NCBI RefSeq assembly: GCF_030818485.1
Contig: NZ_JAUTAJ010000005.1
Span: 186,001-250,000, forward strand
Origin: Pseudoroseomonas cervicalis
GTDB taxonomy: Bacteria > Pseudomonadota > Alphaproteobacteria > Acetobacterales > Acetobacteraceae
Direction of reading: 5' to 3'
Length of the DNA: 64,000 nt
Positions 53,333 to 62,840 of the stretch are shown here, piece by piece; position 1 is the first letter of the stretch; every line of letters begins with the position of its first letter. A program made the position numbers and the translations under genes. Below the pieces are notes generated by a model. The model saw nothing but the letters and a program-made list of their open reading frames with translations, had not been told where the DNA came from and ran no database searches.

Positions 53333-53345
53333 GATTGGACGCTCC

Positions 53346-53864
53346 ATGGCCCCGGCACACCCTGCGCCGCCCCGCGCCTCGCCACGGGCGCGGGACGCCT
53401 TCTCCACCCTGGTGGTGGAGCTGTTCCGCCTGAATGGCGCGCTGCTGGAGGCCGGCGACCGGCTGGCCGGCGATCTCGGCCTGACCAGCGCCCGCTGGCA
53501 GGTGCTGGGCGCCATTGCCCTGGCCCCTTCGCCCCTGCCCGTCGCGCATCTCGCCCGCCAGATGGGGCTGGCGCGCCAATCGGTGCAGCGCCTGGTCCGC
53601 GAGATGCAGCGCGAGGGGCTGCTGCGCCTGGAGCCCAACCCGCATCACCGCCGCGCGGCCCTGGTGGCGATGACCCCGCGCGGCGAGTCCGCCTATCGCC
53701 GGACCATGGCGCGCAAGGATCTCTGGGCCGATGGGCTGACCCAGGGCCTGCCGCCCGAGGCCATGCAGCAGGCCGCCGCCCTGCTGCAGGAGCTGCGCCG
53801 GCGCGTGCCGGACTCGCATGGCCATATCGCCGCCATCGCCGCCGCCGAGGAGCATCCGGCATGA
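53346..53864 (+). CDS. MarR family transcriptional regulator
   Basis: 172 residues. Winged helix with LTSARWQVLGAIALAPSP, VAHLARQMGLARQSVQRLVREMQREGLL (recognition helix) and the wing NPHHRRAALVAMTPRGE. It overlaps the monooxygenase gene by ATGA, so the two are one operon behind the operator array. Such regulators are often released by aromatic compounds, which suits the downstream enzyme. Confidence 0.92.
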   Translation: MAPAHPAPPRASPRARDAFSTLVVELFRLNGALLEAGDRLAGDLGLTSARWQVLGAIALAPSPLPVAHLARQMGLARQSVQRLVREMQREGLLRLEPNPHHRRAALVAMTPRGESAYRRTMARKDLWADGLTQGLPPEAMQQAAALLQELRRRVPDSHGHIAAIAAAEEHPA

Positions 53865-55531
53865 CCGACCGCGCCGCCCCGCCGCCGCCCGATGCGGAGG
53901 TGATCATCATCGGCGCCGGCCCGGTCGGCCTGACCACCGGCTGCGCCCTGCGCCATCACGGCATCGACTGCCTGCTGCTGGAGCAGCGCCAGGACATCAA
54001 GGCGTATTCGCGGGCCAACAATCTCTGGGCCCGGCCGCAGGAGCTGCTGGCCGGCATCGGCCTGCGCGACAGCCTGGCCGAGCAGGCCCATGCCATCCAC
54101 AGCATCAACTTCTTCCTCCATGGCCGGCCGACCGCGCCGATCCCGATCGCCGAGGTCGACAGCCCCTATCCGCGGGTCCTCTACAGTGGCCAGGACGTCA
54201 TCGAACGCACCCTGTCCGACACCTTCCAGGCACGCGGCGGCCGGCTGCAGCGCGGCTGCCGGGTGACCGGGATGCAGCAGGACGAGGCGGGCGTCACCAT
54301 CCTGCTCGAGCGCGAGGACGGCACGCAGGAGCAGCGCCGCGGCCGCTACCTGGTCGCCGCCGATGGCGCGCGCAGCACCATCCGCCCGCTGCTCGGCCTC
54401 GACTTCGCGCCGACCAAGCTGCCCGGCTGCATGAACCGCCAGGGCGATGCCCGGCTCTCCTGGCGCCGCTCCGGCGAGGCCGACCAGCTCTGGTTCTTCT
54501 ACTACGAGCGCGGCTTCGCCGGCATCATGCCGGTCTGGGGCGGCTATCACCGGCTGTTCTTCCTGGCCGACGACAGCGGCGTGCCGGAGCGCGACCCGAC
54601 GCTTGAGGAATTGCAGGCCCTGGCGCGCGAGGTGACGGGCGACGAGACCCTGACCCTCTCCGACCCCGCCTGGCTGACCCATAGCCGCTTCGAATACGGC
54701 GTCTCCCCGGCCTATGCGCGCGGCCGCGTCTTCCTGGCCGGCGATGCCGGGCATCTTTCCCTGCCGATGGGCGGCCAGGGCATGAATGCCGGGCTGCATG
54801 ACGCGGTGGAGATCGCCTGGCGCCTGGCCATGGCGCTGCGCGGCCAGGCGGGGCCGGCCATCCTCGACTCCTACGATGCCGAGCGCGGCGCCGAGCATAT
54901 CCGCCTCAGCGCGCAGCAGGTGCGCGGCTTCCGCTGGACCGTCTATCGCGGCCCGGTCACCGACAGGGCGCTGGCGCTGGCCGCCGCCGCCCTGCCCAAT
55001 CTCGGCTCGCTGCTGCAGGGGACGGATGACATGCAGCAGATGCGGGTGGCCTATCCCGACAGCCCGCTGAACGAGGATCATCTGGCTGGCCTGGCGCGGC
55101 TGCTGCGCTCCGGGCCGAAGCCCGGCGAACGCGCCCCGGACGCGCCGGTGGTGCGCGAGGGCGCTGTCACCACGCTGTTCCACCATCTCTACAACCCGGA
55201 TGGCCGCAGCGCCGGCTGGGCGCTGCTGGGCTTCGATGGCCGCTCGGCCGAGGCCGCCGCAGCGCTGCGCGCGGCGATCGAGGCCATCGCCCCCTGGCCC
55301 TGGCTGCGCCCGCGCCTGGTGCTGGCCGGCCCGCTGATCGCCGCCGGCGACACGCCGGTGCTGTCGGATCTCGATGGCCGCGCCCATGGCGCCTATGGGC
55401 TGGAAGGGCAGCCGGCGCTGGTGCTGGTGCGGCCGGACGGGCACATCGCCTTCCGCGACAGGGCCGAACGGGTGGATCGCCTGATCGCCTATTGCCGGCG
55501 GGTCTTCGGCGAACCGGCGCGCCCGCTCTAG
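53861..55531 (+). CDS. FAD-dependent aromatic monooxygenase (PheA/TfdB family)
   Basis: 556 residues from the ATG at 53861. FAD site VIIIGAGPVGLTTGCALRHHG, the DG motif YLVAADGARSTIRPLLG, and the GD motif FLAGDAGHLSLPMGGQGMN are all present, followed by a thioredoxin-like C-terminal domain typical of phenol-hydroxylase-type flavoproteins. Likely hydroxylates an aromatic compound with NAD(P)H and oxygen. Substrate unknown. Its stop codon shares the CTAG tetramer with the stop of the opposite gene. Confidence 0.9.
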   Translation: MTDRAAPPPPDAEVIIIGAGPVGLTTGCALRHHGIDCLLLEQRQDIKAYSRANNLWARPQELLAGIGLRDSLAEQAHAIHSINFFLHGRPTAPIPIAEVDSPYPRVLYSGQDVIERTLSDTFQARGGRLQRGCRVTGMQQDEAGVTILLEREDGTQEQRRGRYLVAADGARSTIRPLLGLDFAPTKLPGCMNRQGDARLSWRRSGEADQLWFFYYERGFAGIMPVWGGYHRLFFLADDSGVPERDPTLEELQALAREVTGDETLTLSDPAWLTHSRFEYGVSPAYARGRVFLAGDAGHLSLPMGGQGMNAGLHDAVEIAWRLAMALRGQAGPAILDSYDAERGAEHIRLSAQQVRGFRWTVYRGPVTDRALALAAAALPNLGSLLQGTDDMQQMRVAYPDSPLNEDHLAGLARLLRSGPKPGERAPDAPVVREGAVTTLFHHLYNPDGRSAGWALLGFDGRSAEAAAALRAAIEAIAPWPWLRPRLVLAGPLIAAGDTPVLSDLDGRAHGAYGLEGQPALVLVRPDGHIAFRDRAERVDRLIAYCRRVFGEPARPL

Positions 55532-56640
55532 CCCAGCCGTGCCAGCGACCGCCGCAGCCCCAGCAGCGCCGCGCCCAGGAACAGCAGGCCGAGCCCCAGC
55601 AGCGCCGCCAGCCGCGGCGCCACGATGTCGAAGCCGGCGCCGCGATACAGCACCGCCTGGGCGAAGGCGACGAACTGGGTCGAGGGGGAGATCTGCACCA
55701 CCTGCTGCAGCCAGGCCGGCATGCTCTCCAGCGGCGTCATGCTGCCGGAGAGCAGCATCATCAGCATCAGCGCCGGCAGCGCCAGCACGCCGAACTGGCC
55801 GGTGGAGCGGGTGGCCGTCGCCAGCAGCACGCCCAGCGCCGCGACCGAGGCCTGGAACAGCACCGTGCCCAGCACGAACAGCCCCAGCGACCCGGCCAGC
55901 GGCACGCCGAGCAGCCCGCGCACCACCAGCAGCAGCGACAGCACCGCGGCACCGACGATGACCAGCGCATTGGCGCCGATCTTGGCCAGCAGGATCTCGG
56001 CCGGCGAGACCGGCATGGCCAGCAGATGCTCCAGCGTGCCGTGCTCGCGCTCGCGCAGCAGGGCGGCGCCGGGCAGGATGATGGAGAGGATGGTGATGCT
56101 GTTCACCACCTGCATCACCGCGGTGAACCATTCGGGGATGGAGTTCGGGTTGAAGCGGGTGCGCGTCACCAGCGCCACCGGCTGCTCCGCGCCGCCGAGC
56201 CGCGCCGCCACCTCCTGCCGCACGATCTGCTGGATGTAACTGCTGCCATTGCCGGCCTGCGCCATGGCGGTGGCATCGATGTCGATGGCAAGGCCGGTGG
56301 GGCGGCGGGCCAGCAGATCGGCCTCGAAGCGCGGCGGGATCTGCAGCACGAAGACATGGCGCCCTGCATCCAGCGCCGGCGCCACCTCGCGCGCGCCGAT
56401 CAGCGGCGCGGGGCGGAATTGCGGCGGCAGCAGCGCCGCGCGCAGCGCGCGGGAGAGATCGGAATGATCCTCGTCCACCACGGCGATGGCGGCGTTGCGC
56501 ACCTCCATCTTCACCCCATGCGCCACGGAATAGACCGCCACCGTGAAGGTATAGGCCAGCAGCAGCAGCAGCACCGGGTCGGCGCGCAGCACCCGCAGCT
56601 CCTTCAGCCCCAGCCAGAGGATGGTCAGCAGCCGCCGCAT
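55528..56640 (-). CDS. ABC-2 type permease, YhhJ-like
   Basis: 370 residues, close to E. coli YhhJ. One N-terminal membrane segment (LLLLLAYTFTVAVYSVAHG), a large periplasmic region, then about five membrane segments with LPGAALLREREHGTLEHLLAMP, the ABC2_membrane_3 signature. Third gene of the yhiI-rbbA-yhhJ operon; it starts one base after the rbbA stop. Probably forms an export channel with RbbA. Confidence 0.9.
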   Translation of the reverse strand: MRRLLTILWLGLKELRVLRADPVLLLLLAYTFTVAVYSVAHGVKMEVRNAAIAVVDEDHSDLSRALRAALLPPQFRPAPLIGAREVAPALDAGRHVFVLQIPPRFEADLLARRPTGLAIDIDATAMAQAGNGSSYIQQIVRQEVAARLGGAEQPVALVTRTRFNPNSIPEWFTAVMQVVNSITILSIILPGAALLREREHGTLEHLLAMPVSPAEILLAKIGANALVIVGAAVLSLLLVVRGLLGVPLAGSLGLFVLGTVLFQASVAALGVLLATATRSTGQFGVLALPALMLMMLLSGSMTPLESMPAWLQQVVQISPSTQFVAFAQAVLYRGAGFDIVAPRLAALLGLGLLFLGAALLGLRRSLARLG

Positions 56641-56641
56641 C

Positions 56642-59359
56642 TCACGCCTCCTGCTTGCGCAGCGCCAGCGCGGCGGCGCCGATGAACAGCAGGGCGAAGC
56701 CGGCCAGCTCCAGGTGGCTGGGCCAGAGCTCGGCAAAGCCCAGCCCCTTGGTCATGCTGCCGATCGAGATCTGCTGGAACCAGCCGGCCGGAAAGCCGAG
56801 CCCGATGGCGCGCGCCGCCCCGGAGAGGCCGGAGACCGGCACCAGCAGCCCGGAGAAATTCACCGCCGGCACGATGCAGAGGATGGCGGCGGCAAAGATC
56901 GCCGCCACCTGGCTGCGCACGAAGGCCGAGACCAGCAGGCCGAAGCCGGTCGCGGCCAGCACATAGAGAAACCCGCCGAGTGCCAGGGCGAGCCCCGAGC
57001 CGCGCACCGGCACACCGAAGACCAGCCGCGCGCCGGCCACCAGCAGGGCGAAGCTCACCAGCGCCACCGCGACATAGGGCAGCTGCTTGCCCACCAGGAA
57101 TTCCAGCGCCGTCACCGGTGTGGCGCGGAAATTGGCGATGGCGCCGCTCTCCTTCTCGCGCACCACGCCGACGGCCGCCATCATCGCCGGGATCAGCACC
57201 AGCATCAGCATGATGATGCCGGGCAGGATGGCGACCGCGCTGCGGAAGGCCTGGTTGTAGCGGAAGCGCGGCTCGATCCCGAGCAGCTCCGGAGCGGCGG
57301 GCAGCGACGATTGCGCCTGCCGCTCGGCCAGCCAGGATTGCGCCAGGCCGGTGACATAGCCGCGCGCCGTCTCGGCGCGGAAGGGCATGGCGCCGTCCAG
57401 CGTCACCGCGACCTCCGGCTGCCGCCCGGCGCGCAGATCCTCGCCGAAGCGCGGCGGGATCTCGATGGCGAGCGCGATGCGCGCGGCGCGCAGGCGCGCC
57501 TCGGCCTCCGCCGGGCTGGCCAGCTCCGGCCGCTCGGTGAAGTAGCGGGAGCCGGCGAAGCTCTGCAGCAATTCGCGGCTTTCCGGCGTGCGGTCCTGGT
57601 CGAGCACCGCATAGGGCAGGTTCTCGACATCGAAGGAGATGCCGAAGCCGAAGGCCAGCATCAGCAGCAGCGGCCCGAGCAGGGCGAAGGCGATACGGAT
57701 GCGGTCGCGCAGCAGCTCCAGCGCCTCGCGCCAGGCGCAGGCCCAGAGCCGGCGCGGGTCGAAACGTCCGGGCGCCCGGCGCGGCGCGGCGGCGGGCGGC
57801 GGCGCCTCGGCCGCGGCTTCCGGCCCGGCGGCGCGCTCCAGCGCACCGATGAAGGCCTCTTCCAGCGTCGCCGCGCCCTGCTGCCGGGCGAGCTCCCGAG
57901 GCGGGCCCACCGCCAGCACCCGTCCCGCATGCATCAGCGAGATGCGGTCGCAGCGCTCCGCCTCGTTCATGAAATGGGTGGAGATGAAGATCGTCACCCC
58001 CTCCTGCCGCGACAGCCGCAGCAGATGGGTCCAGAACAGGTCGCGCGCCACCGGGTCGACGCCGCTGGTGGGCTCGTCCAGGATCAGCAGCGAGGGCTCG
58101 TGCACCAGAGCGGCGGCCAGTTGCAGCCGCTGCCGCTGGCCGAGCGGCAGGGCCTCCGGCGCGCTGTCCGCCACCGCCGCCAGGTCGAAATCGCGCAGCA
58201 GCGTGGCGATGCGGGCGGCGGCGCGCTCCGGCGGCAGGTGGAACAGCCGGGCATGCAGTTGCAGATTCTGCCGCACCGTCAGCTCGCCATAGAGCGAGAA
58301 GGATTGCGACATGTAGCCGACCCGCGCGCGCGCATCGCCGCCGCGCGCCGGGTCCTGGCCCAGCACAAGCGCGGTGCCGGCGCTGGCCGGCAGCAGCCCG
58401 GTCAGCATCTTCATCGTCGTCGTCTTGCCGCAGCCATTGGAGCCGAGGAAACCGAAGATCTCGCCGCGCGGGATCGACAGCTCGACATTGTCCACCGCGA
58501 CGAAATCGCCGAAGCGCTTGGTCAGGCCATGCGCCGCGATGGCCGGCGCCTCGCCCGGGCGCGGCGGCGGCGGGGGCGTGATCTCCACGGCGCGGTGCCC
58601 GGCGCGGCGCGCCTCGGGCAGCAAGGCGATGAAGCTTTCCTCCAGCGTCGCGCAGCCGGTGGCCCGGCGCAGTTCGGCCGGGCTGCCCTGGGCGATGACG
58701 CGGCCGGCATCGAGCGCCGCCAGCCAGTCGAAGCGCTCCGCCTCCTCCATATAGGCGGTGGCGACCAGCACGCTCATGCCGGGGCGGCGGGCGCGCAGCC
58801 GGTCGATCAGCGTCCAGAATTGCCGGCGCGACAGCGGGTCGACGCCGGTGGTGGGCTCGTCCAGGATCAGCAGCTCCGGCTCCCGCACCAGGGCGCAACA
58901 GAGAGAGAGCTTCTGCTTCATGCCGCCGGAGAGCTTGCCGGCCGGCCGCGCCGCGAAGCGGGTGAGGCCGGTGGCCTGCATCAGCTCCGCCGCGCGCGCC
59001 GCGCGCTCCGCCCGGCCCTGGCCGAACAGCCGGGCGAAATATTCGATGTTCTCGGCGACCGATAGCGTCGGGTAGAGGTTGCGGCCCAGCCCCTGCGGCA
59101 TGTAGGCGATGCGCTGCCGCGCCGCGGTCAGCGCCGAATCCTGCCGCAGATCGGCGCCCAGCGCCTCGACACCGCCCCGCTGCGGCCGGCGCACCCCGGC
59201 CAGCAGCGCCAGCAGGGTGGATTTGCCGACGCCATCCGGCCCGACCAGCCCGGCCATGACACCGCCGGGGATGTCCAGTGTCACCCCGTCCAGCGCGGCG
59301 ATCCCGCCATAGCGGTGCGTGACCTCCCGCAGCCGCGCGGCGGGCGCGGCGGGGCTCAC
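56642..59359 (-). CDS. rbbA: RbbA-like protein: two ATPase cassettes fused to an ABC-2 permease
   Basis: 905 residues starting with GTG at 59359, close to the 911 of E. coli RbbA (YhiH). First cassette Walker A GPDGVGKST (40-48) and Walker B LLILDEPTTGVDPLSRR; second GSNGCGKTT and LLILDEPTSGVDPVARD; C-terminal half is an ABC2_membrane_3 permease (VLDQDRTPESRELLQSF, FRATPVTALEFLVGKQLPY). RbbA is described as a ribosome-associated ATPase and predicted exporter. The GTG overlaps the intended yhiI stop (GTGA). In the raw sequence this frame is open further upstream into yhiI, but only because of a frameshift there. Confidence 0.9.
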   Translation of the reverse strand: MSPAAPAARLREVTHRYGGIAALDGVTLDIPGGVMAGLVGPDGVGKSTLLALLAGVRRPQRGGVEALGADLRQDSALTAARQRIAYMPQGLGRNLYPTLSVAENIEYFARLFGQGRAERAARAAELMQATGLTRFAARPAGKLSGGMKQKLSLCCALVREPELLILDEPTTGVDPLSRRQFWTLIDRLRARRPGMSVLVATAYMEEAERFDWLAALDAGRVIAQGSPAELRRATGCATLEESFIALLPEARRAGHRAVEITPPPPPRPGEAPAIAAHGLTKRFGDFVAVDNVELSIPRGEIFGFLGSNGCGKTTTMKMLTGLLPASAGTALVLGQDPARGGDARARVGYMSQSFSLYGELTVRQNLQLHARLFHLPPERAAARIATLLRDFDLAAVADSAPEALPLGQRQRLQLAAALVHEPSLLILDEPTSGVDPVARDLFWTHLLRLSRQEGVTIFISTHFMNEAERCDRISLMHAGRVLAVGPPRELARQQGAATLEEAFIGALERAAGPEAAAEAPPPAAAPRRAPGRFDPRRLWACAWREALELLRDRIRIAFALLGPLLLMLAFGFGISFDVENLPYAVLDQDRTPESRELLQSFAGSRYFTERPELASPAEAEARLRAARIALAIEIPPRFGEDLRAGRQPEVAVTLDGAMPFRAETARGYVTGLAQSWLAERQAQSSLPAAPELLGIEPRFRYNQAFRSAVAILPGIIMLMLVLIPAMMAAVGVVREKESGAIANFRATPVTALEFLVGKQLPYVAVALVSFALLVAGARLVFGVPVRGSGLALALGGFLYVLAATGFGLLVSAFVRSQVAAIFAAAILCIVPAVNFSGLLVPVSGLSGAARAIGLGFPAGWFQQISIGSMTKGLGFAELWPSHLELAGFALLFIGAAALALRKQEA

Positions 59360-60343
59360 GGCAGGCGCACCTGCAGCCGCTCGGGCCAGGGCTCGGCCGG
59401 GTCGAGCCGCAGATAGGCCAGGCCGCGCACGCCGCCCTTTACCTGCTCGGCATGGGCGCGCAGCAGCTCGGGCGGCAGGCGCAGCTTGACGCGGAACATC
59501 AGGTTTCTCGCGCTCCTGCGCCGTCTCCACCTGGCGCGGGGTGAATTGCGCGTTCGGCGCGACGAAGCTGACCGTGGCGGGCAGCACGTAGTCCGGCGCC
59601 GGGTCCAGCACCAGCCGCGCCTCGGCGCCATAGGCCAGGCGGCCGGCCTGGGCGGCGGGCAGGAAGACGATCATCGAGACATCGGTAGGGTCGATCAGCG
59701 TCGCCACCCGGCCGCCGGCGGCGACCACCTCGCCCTCGCGCAGCAGCCGGTAGAGCACCCGGCCGGCGCGCGGCGCGGCCAGCACCGTGTCGGCCAGCAG
59801 GGCGCGCGCCTGGGCCAGATTGGCCTCGGCCGCCGCGCGCGTCGCATCGGCGCGGCGCTGCCCGGCCTCGGCCGAGAGCAGCGTCGCTTCCGCCACCTCC
59901 AGCGTGGCGCGGCGCTGGTCCAGCTGCTCGGCGGGGGCGAAGCCGCGTCGGTGCAGCTCCTGGGTGCGGGCCAGCTCGCTCTGCGCCAGGCTGCGGTTGC
60001 TGCGGGCGCGGGCGATCTCGGCATCGGCGGCGGCGCGGGCCTGCGCGGCCTCGGCCAGCTGCGCCTCGGCGGCGTGCAGCTGCGCCTGCTGGGTGCTGGC
60101 ATCCAGCCGCGCCACCACCGCGCCCGCCTCCAGCATCTGCCCCTCCTCGATGGAGAGGCTGGCGATGCGGCCGGCGATCTTGCTGGCGATGTCGATCTGC
60201 TCGGCCTCGATGCGGCCATTCACCGCGACGATGGAGGGCGGCAGGCCGGGCGCGGCGGCGAAATGCCGCCAGGCCGCCCAGGCCCCGCCCGCCACCGCCA
60301 GCGCCGCCACGCCCAGGATCCAGAGCCGCCTCGACAATGCCAT
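59356..60343 (-). pseudogene. HlyD family periplasmic adaptor (YhiI-like), frameshifted
   Basis: Membrane-fusion protein with an N-terminal anchor (RRLWILGVAALAVAGGAWAAW), a lipoyl half IASLSIEEGQMLEAGAVVARLDA, a long alanine-rich coiled-coil (about residues 85-190) and DTVLAAPRAGRVLYRLLREGE. After VETAQERE the frame goes wrong: the proper C-terminus, KLMFRVKLRLPPELL to PERLQVRLP, lies one base out of step. One extra base in the GG at 59502-59503 explains it; without it the protein is 328 residues and stops at 59356, overlapping the rbbA GTG. Error or mutation cannot be told apart here. It would couple RbbA/YhhJ to an outer-membrane channel. Confidence 0.85.
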
Positions 60344-60424
60344 TCTCCCCGCCCGTGGCGCCGCATGGGCGGGAAGACTAGCCCTGCCGGGGGGCCCTGG
60401 CCTTGACCCAGGGCAAGCCGGGCG

Positions 60425-62266
60425 TCACGCCTGCGTGACGCCGCCTCCGCCCTCGCCCGCCCCGCCCGGCGCCTCCACCAGCGCCAGCAGCTGCGGCCGG
60501 TCCAGCGTCTCCTGCGCCAGCAGCGCGCGGGCGGTGCGCTCCAGCGCCTCGCGGCGGTCCCGCAGCAGCACCAGCGTGCGCTCATAGGCGCGCTGCACGA
60601 TGCCGCGCACCTCCTCATCCACCGCCGCCGCGGTGGCTTCCGAATAGTCATGCTCGCGCGGCAGCCCGGCGGCGGGGCCGAGGAAGGCGCGGTTCTCCCG
60701 CTCCAGCGCCACATGGCCCAGCCGCTCGCTCATGCCGTAGCGGGTGACCATGGCGCGGGCGATGTCGGTGACACGGGCGAGATCATCCGAGGCGCCGGTG
60801 GAGAGATGGCCGAAGACGATCTCCTCGGCGGCGCGGCCGCCCAGCAGCACGGCCATCTTGTTCTCCAGCTCCTGCCGCGTCATCAGGAAGCGGTCCTCGG
60901 TCGGGCGCTGGATGGTGTAGCCCAGCGCGCCGACGCCGCGCGGGATGATCGACACCTTGTGCACCACGTCGGAGCCCGGCAGGGCGAGGCCCACCAGCGC
61001 ATGGCCCATCTCGTGATAGGCCACGATCTCGCGCTCATGCGGGTTCAGCAGGCGGTTGCGCTTCTCGAGGCCGGCGATGATGCGCTCCACCGCATTGTTG
61101 AAATCCTCCATCGACACCGCCTCGGCGCCGCGGCGGGTGGCCAGCAGCGCCGCCTCGTTCACGAGATTGGCGAGGTCGGCGCCGGTGAAGCCGGGGGTGA
61201 GCGCGGCGATCTCCTCCACCGCCACGCCGGGGGCCAGCGTCACCTTGCGCAGATGCACCGCCAGGATCTGCACCCGCCCCTGCCGGTCGGGCCGGTCCAC
61301 CAGCACCTGGCGGTCGAAGCGCCCGGCGCGCAGCAGGGCCGGGTCGAGGATCTCCGGCCGGTTGGTGGCGGCCAGCAGCACCAGGCCGGAGGAGGGGTCG
61401 AAACCGTCCAGCTCGACCAGCAGCTGGTTCAGCGTCTGCTCCTTCTCGTCATGCCCGCCGCCCGCGACGCCGGCGCTGCGGGCGCGGCCCAGCGCGTCCA
61501 GCTCGTCGATGAAGATGATGGCCGGCGCCTTCTCGCGCGCCTGGGCGAAGAGGTCGCGCACCCGGGCGGCGCCGACGCCCACGAACATCTCGACGAATTC
61601 CGAGCCGGAGATGGAGAAGAAGGGCACCCCCGCCTCGCCGGCCACGGCGCGGGCCAGCAGCGTCTTGCCGGTGCCGGGCGGGCCCACCAGCAGCACGCCC
61701 TTGGGCAGCCGGCCGCCCAGCCGGCCGTGGCGCGCCGGGTCGCGCAGGAACTCGACGATCTCGCGCAGCTCGTCCTTCGCCTCGTCGACGCCGGCGACAT
61801 CCTCGAAGCGCACGCGGGTGTCGGTCTCGACATAGACCTTGGCCTTGCTGCGGCCGACCTGCATCAGCCCGCCCATGCCCTGGCCCATGCGGCGCAGAAC
61901 GAAGATCCAGACGCCGATGAACAGCAGCACCGGCAGCACCCAGGAGAGCAGGTCGCGCAGGAAGGTGCTCTCGATCTGCCCGGTGTAGCGCACATTGTAG
62001 CGCTGCAGCTCCTGGGCGAAATCCGGGTCGACCCGCGTCGTGGTGAAGCGGGTCGGCCCGCCTTCCGACAGCGGCTCGCGCAGCGTGCCCTGGATGAAGC
62101 GGTCGGAAATGCCGATCTCCACCACCTTGCCATCGCGCAGCAGCTGTTCGAACTGGCTGTAGGGGATCGGCGCCACGGTCCGGCTGGCCAGGAGGGACTG
62201 GATCAGCAGCACCGCCAGAAAAGCCAGCAGCCAGTAGCTGACATGGAACCGCGTCTTGTGCTTCAT
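60425..62266 (-). CDS. ftsH: FtsH-family ATP-dependent zinc metalloprotease
   Basis: 613 residues from the ATG at 62266 (GGAGG upstream). Two membrane segments (about 11-27 and 105-124) flank a short periplasmic domain. AAA module: Walker A GPPGTGKT (195-202), Walker [15 protein letters not shown] with [19 protein letters not shown]. Zinc site HEMGH at 418-422, with the third ligand Asp in the [11 protein letters not shown] region. Degrades membrane and regulatory proteins as a hexamer. It is not beside tilS or folP-glmM, the usual context of the housekeeping copy, so it may be a second FtsH. Divergent from a small acidic protein gene. Confidence 0.93.
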   Translation of the reverse strand: MKHKTRFHVSYWLLAFLAVLLIQSLLASRTVAPIPYSQFEQLLRDGKVVEIGISDRFIQGTLREPLSEGGPTRFTTTRVDPDFAQELQRYNVRYTGQIESTFLRDLLSWVLPVLLFIGVWIFVLRRMGQGMGGLMQVGRSKAKVYVETDTRVRFEDVAGVDEAKDELREIVEFLRDPARHGRLGGRLPKGVLLVGPPGTGKTLLARAVAGEAGVPFFSISGSEFVEMFVGVGAARVRDLFAQAREKAPAIIFIDELDALGRARSAGVAGGGHDEKEQTLNQLLVELDGFDPSSGLVLLAATNRPEILDPALLRAGRFDRQVLVDRPDRQGRVQILAVHLRKVTLAPGVAVEEIAALTPGFTGADLANLVNEAALLATRRGAEAVSMEDFNNAVERIIAGLEKRNRLLNPHEREIVAYHEMGHALVGLALPGSDVVHKVSIIPRGVGALGYTIQRPTEDRFLMTRQELENKMAVLLGGRAAEEIVFGHLSTGASDDLARVTDIARAMVTRYGMSERLGHVALERENRAFLGPAAGLPREHDYSEATAAAVDEEVRGIVQRAYERTLVLLRDRREALERTARALLAQETLDRPQLLALVEAPGGAGEGGGGVTQA

Positions 62267-62399
62267 GGGGCCTCCAAGCGCCCGGCAGCTTCCGCCCTGG
62301 CGGCGGATCGGTCCAGCCCCGGGGCACATCTCCCCGCCAACGATCGCCCCGTCCCGCGCGTTGCACCGCGGTCCGCCCACACACGGAGAGGATAAGCCT

Positions 62400-62720
62400 A
62401 TGTTCACGCTCGAGATCGGGGGCCGCGCCATCGCGGTGATCGGCACCGATGAGGAGGATGCCCGCGACCTGGTGGCCAATCCCTCCTTCCGTGAGGACCT
62501 GCAGCGCCTGCTGAGCGACGACCAGCCCCTGTGGGATGGCGAGGCCGAGCTGGTGCTGCGCCCGGCCAATGAGGACGAGATCGCCGAGTTCGACGAGAGC
62601 GAGGACGAGCCCGAGGCCGGCGAGGAGGAAGATGAGGACGAGGATGAGGAGGAAGGCGCGGTGGTGCTGTTCCTGGTGCCGATCCTGGATCCGGACGAGG
62701 AGGATGAGGACGAGGCCTGA
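62400..62720 (+). CDS. Small highly acidic protein of unknown function, divergent from ftsH
   Basis: 106 residues from the ATG at 62400, chosen for the GGAGAGGA site seven bases upstream; earlier in-frame ATGs fall in the ftsH leader. Residues 1-55 look like a compact domain (MFTLEIGGRAIAVIG, then FREDLQRLL and LWDGEAELVL). Residues about 57-84 are almost all Glu and Asp, then a hydrophobic stretch GAVVLFLVPIL and a second acidic tail DPDEEDEDEA. No signal peptide. I do not recognise a family. The 133-base spacer shared with ftsH and its own terminator argue that it is a real gene; it could be a partner or regulator of the protease, but that is speculation. Confidence 0.75.
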   Translation: MFTLEIGGRAIAVIGTDEEDARDLVANPSFREDLQRLLSDDQPLWDGEAELVLRPANEDEIAEFDESEDEPEAGEEEDEDEDEEEGAVVLFLVPILDPDEEDEDEA

Positions 62721-62758
62721 GCCATAGGCCCCGGCCTCTCCCCAGGCCTATAGTGAAG

Positions 62759-62785
62759 GAACGCCCCGCCTCCGGCGGGGCGTTC
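62759..62785 (+). terminator. Hairpin terminator after the acidic protein gene
   Basis: GAACGCCCCGCC (62759-62770) pairs fully with 62774-62785 around a three-base loop, 38 bases after the stop at 62720. Only a weak T-rich tail follows. Confidence 0.65.
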
Positions 62786-62840
62786 TGCGTTCCGGGCCGG
62801 CCTTCCCGGGGCGGACCGGCGGAGCTGCGGGAGGTGCGGG

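Noticed and set aside
56642..60343. A 1233-residue HlyD-ATPase-permease fusion protein.
   Set aside because: The junction translates as out-of-frame Ala/Arg/Pro text, and the true HlyD C-terminus is present one base out of step; a single-base frameshift accounts for it.
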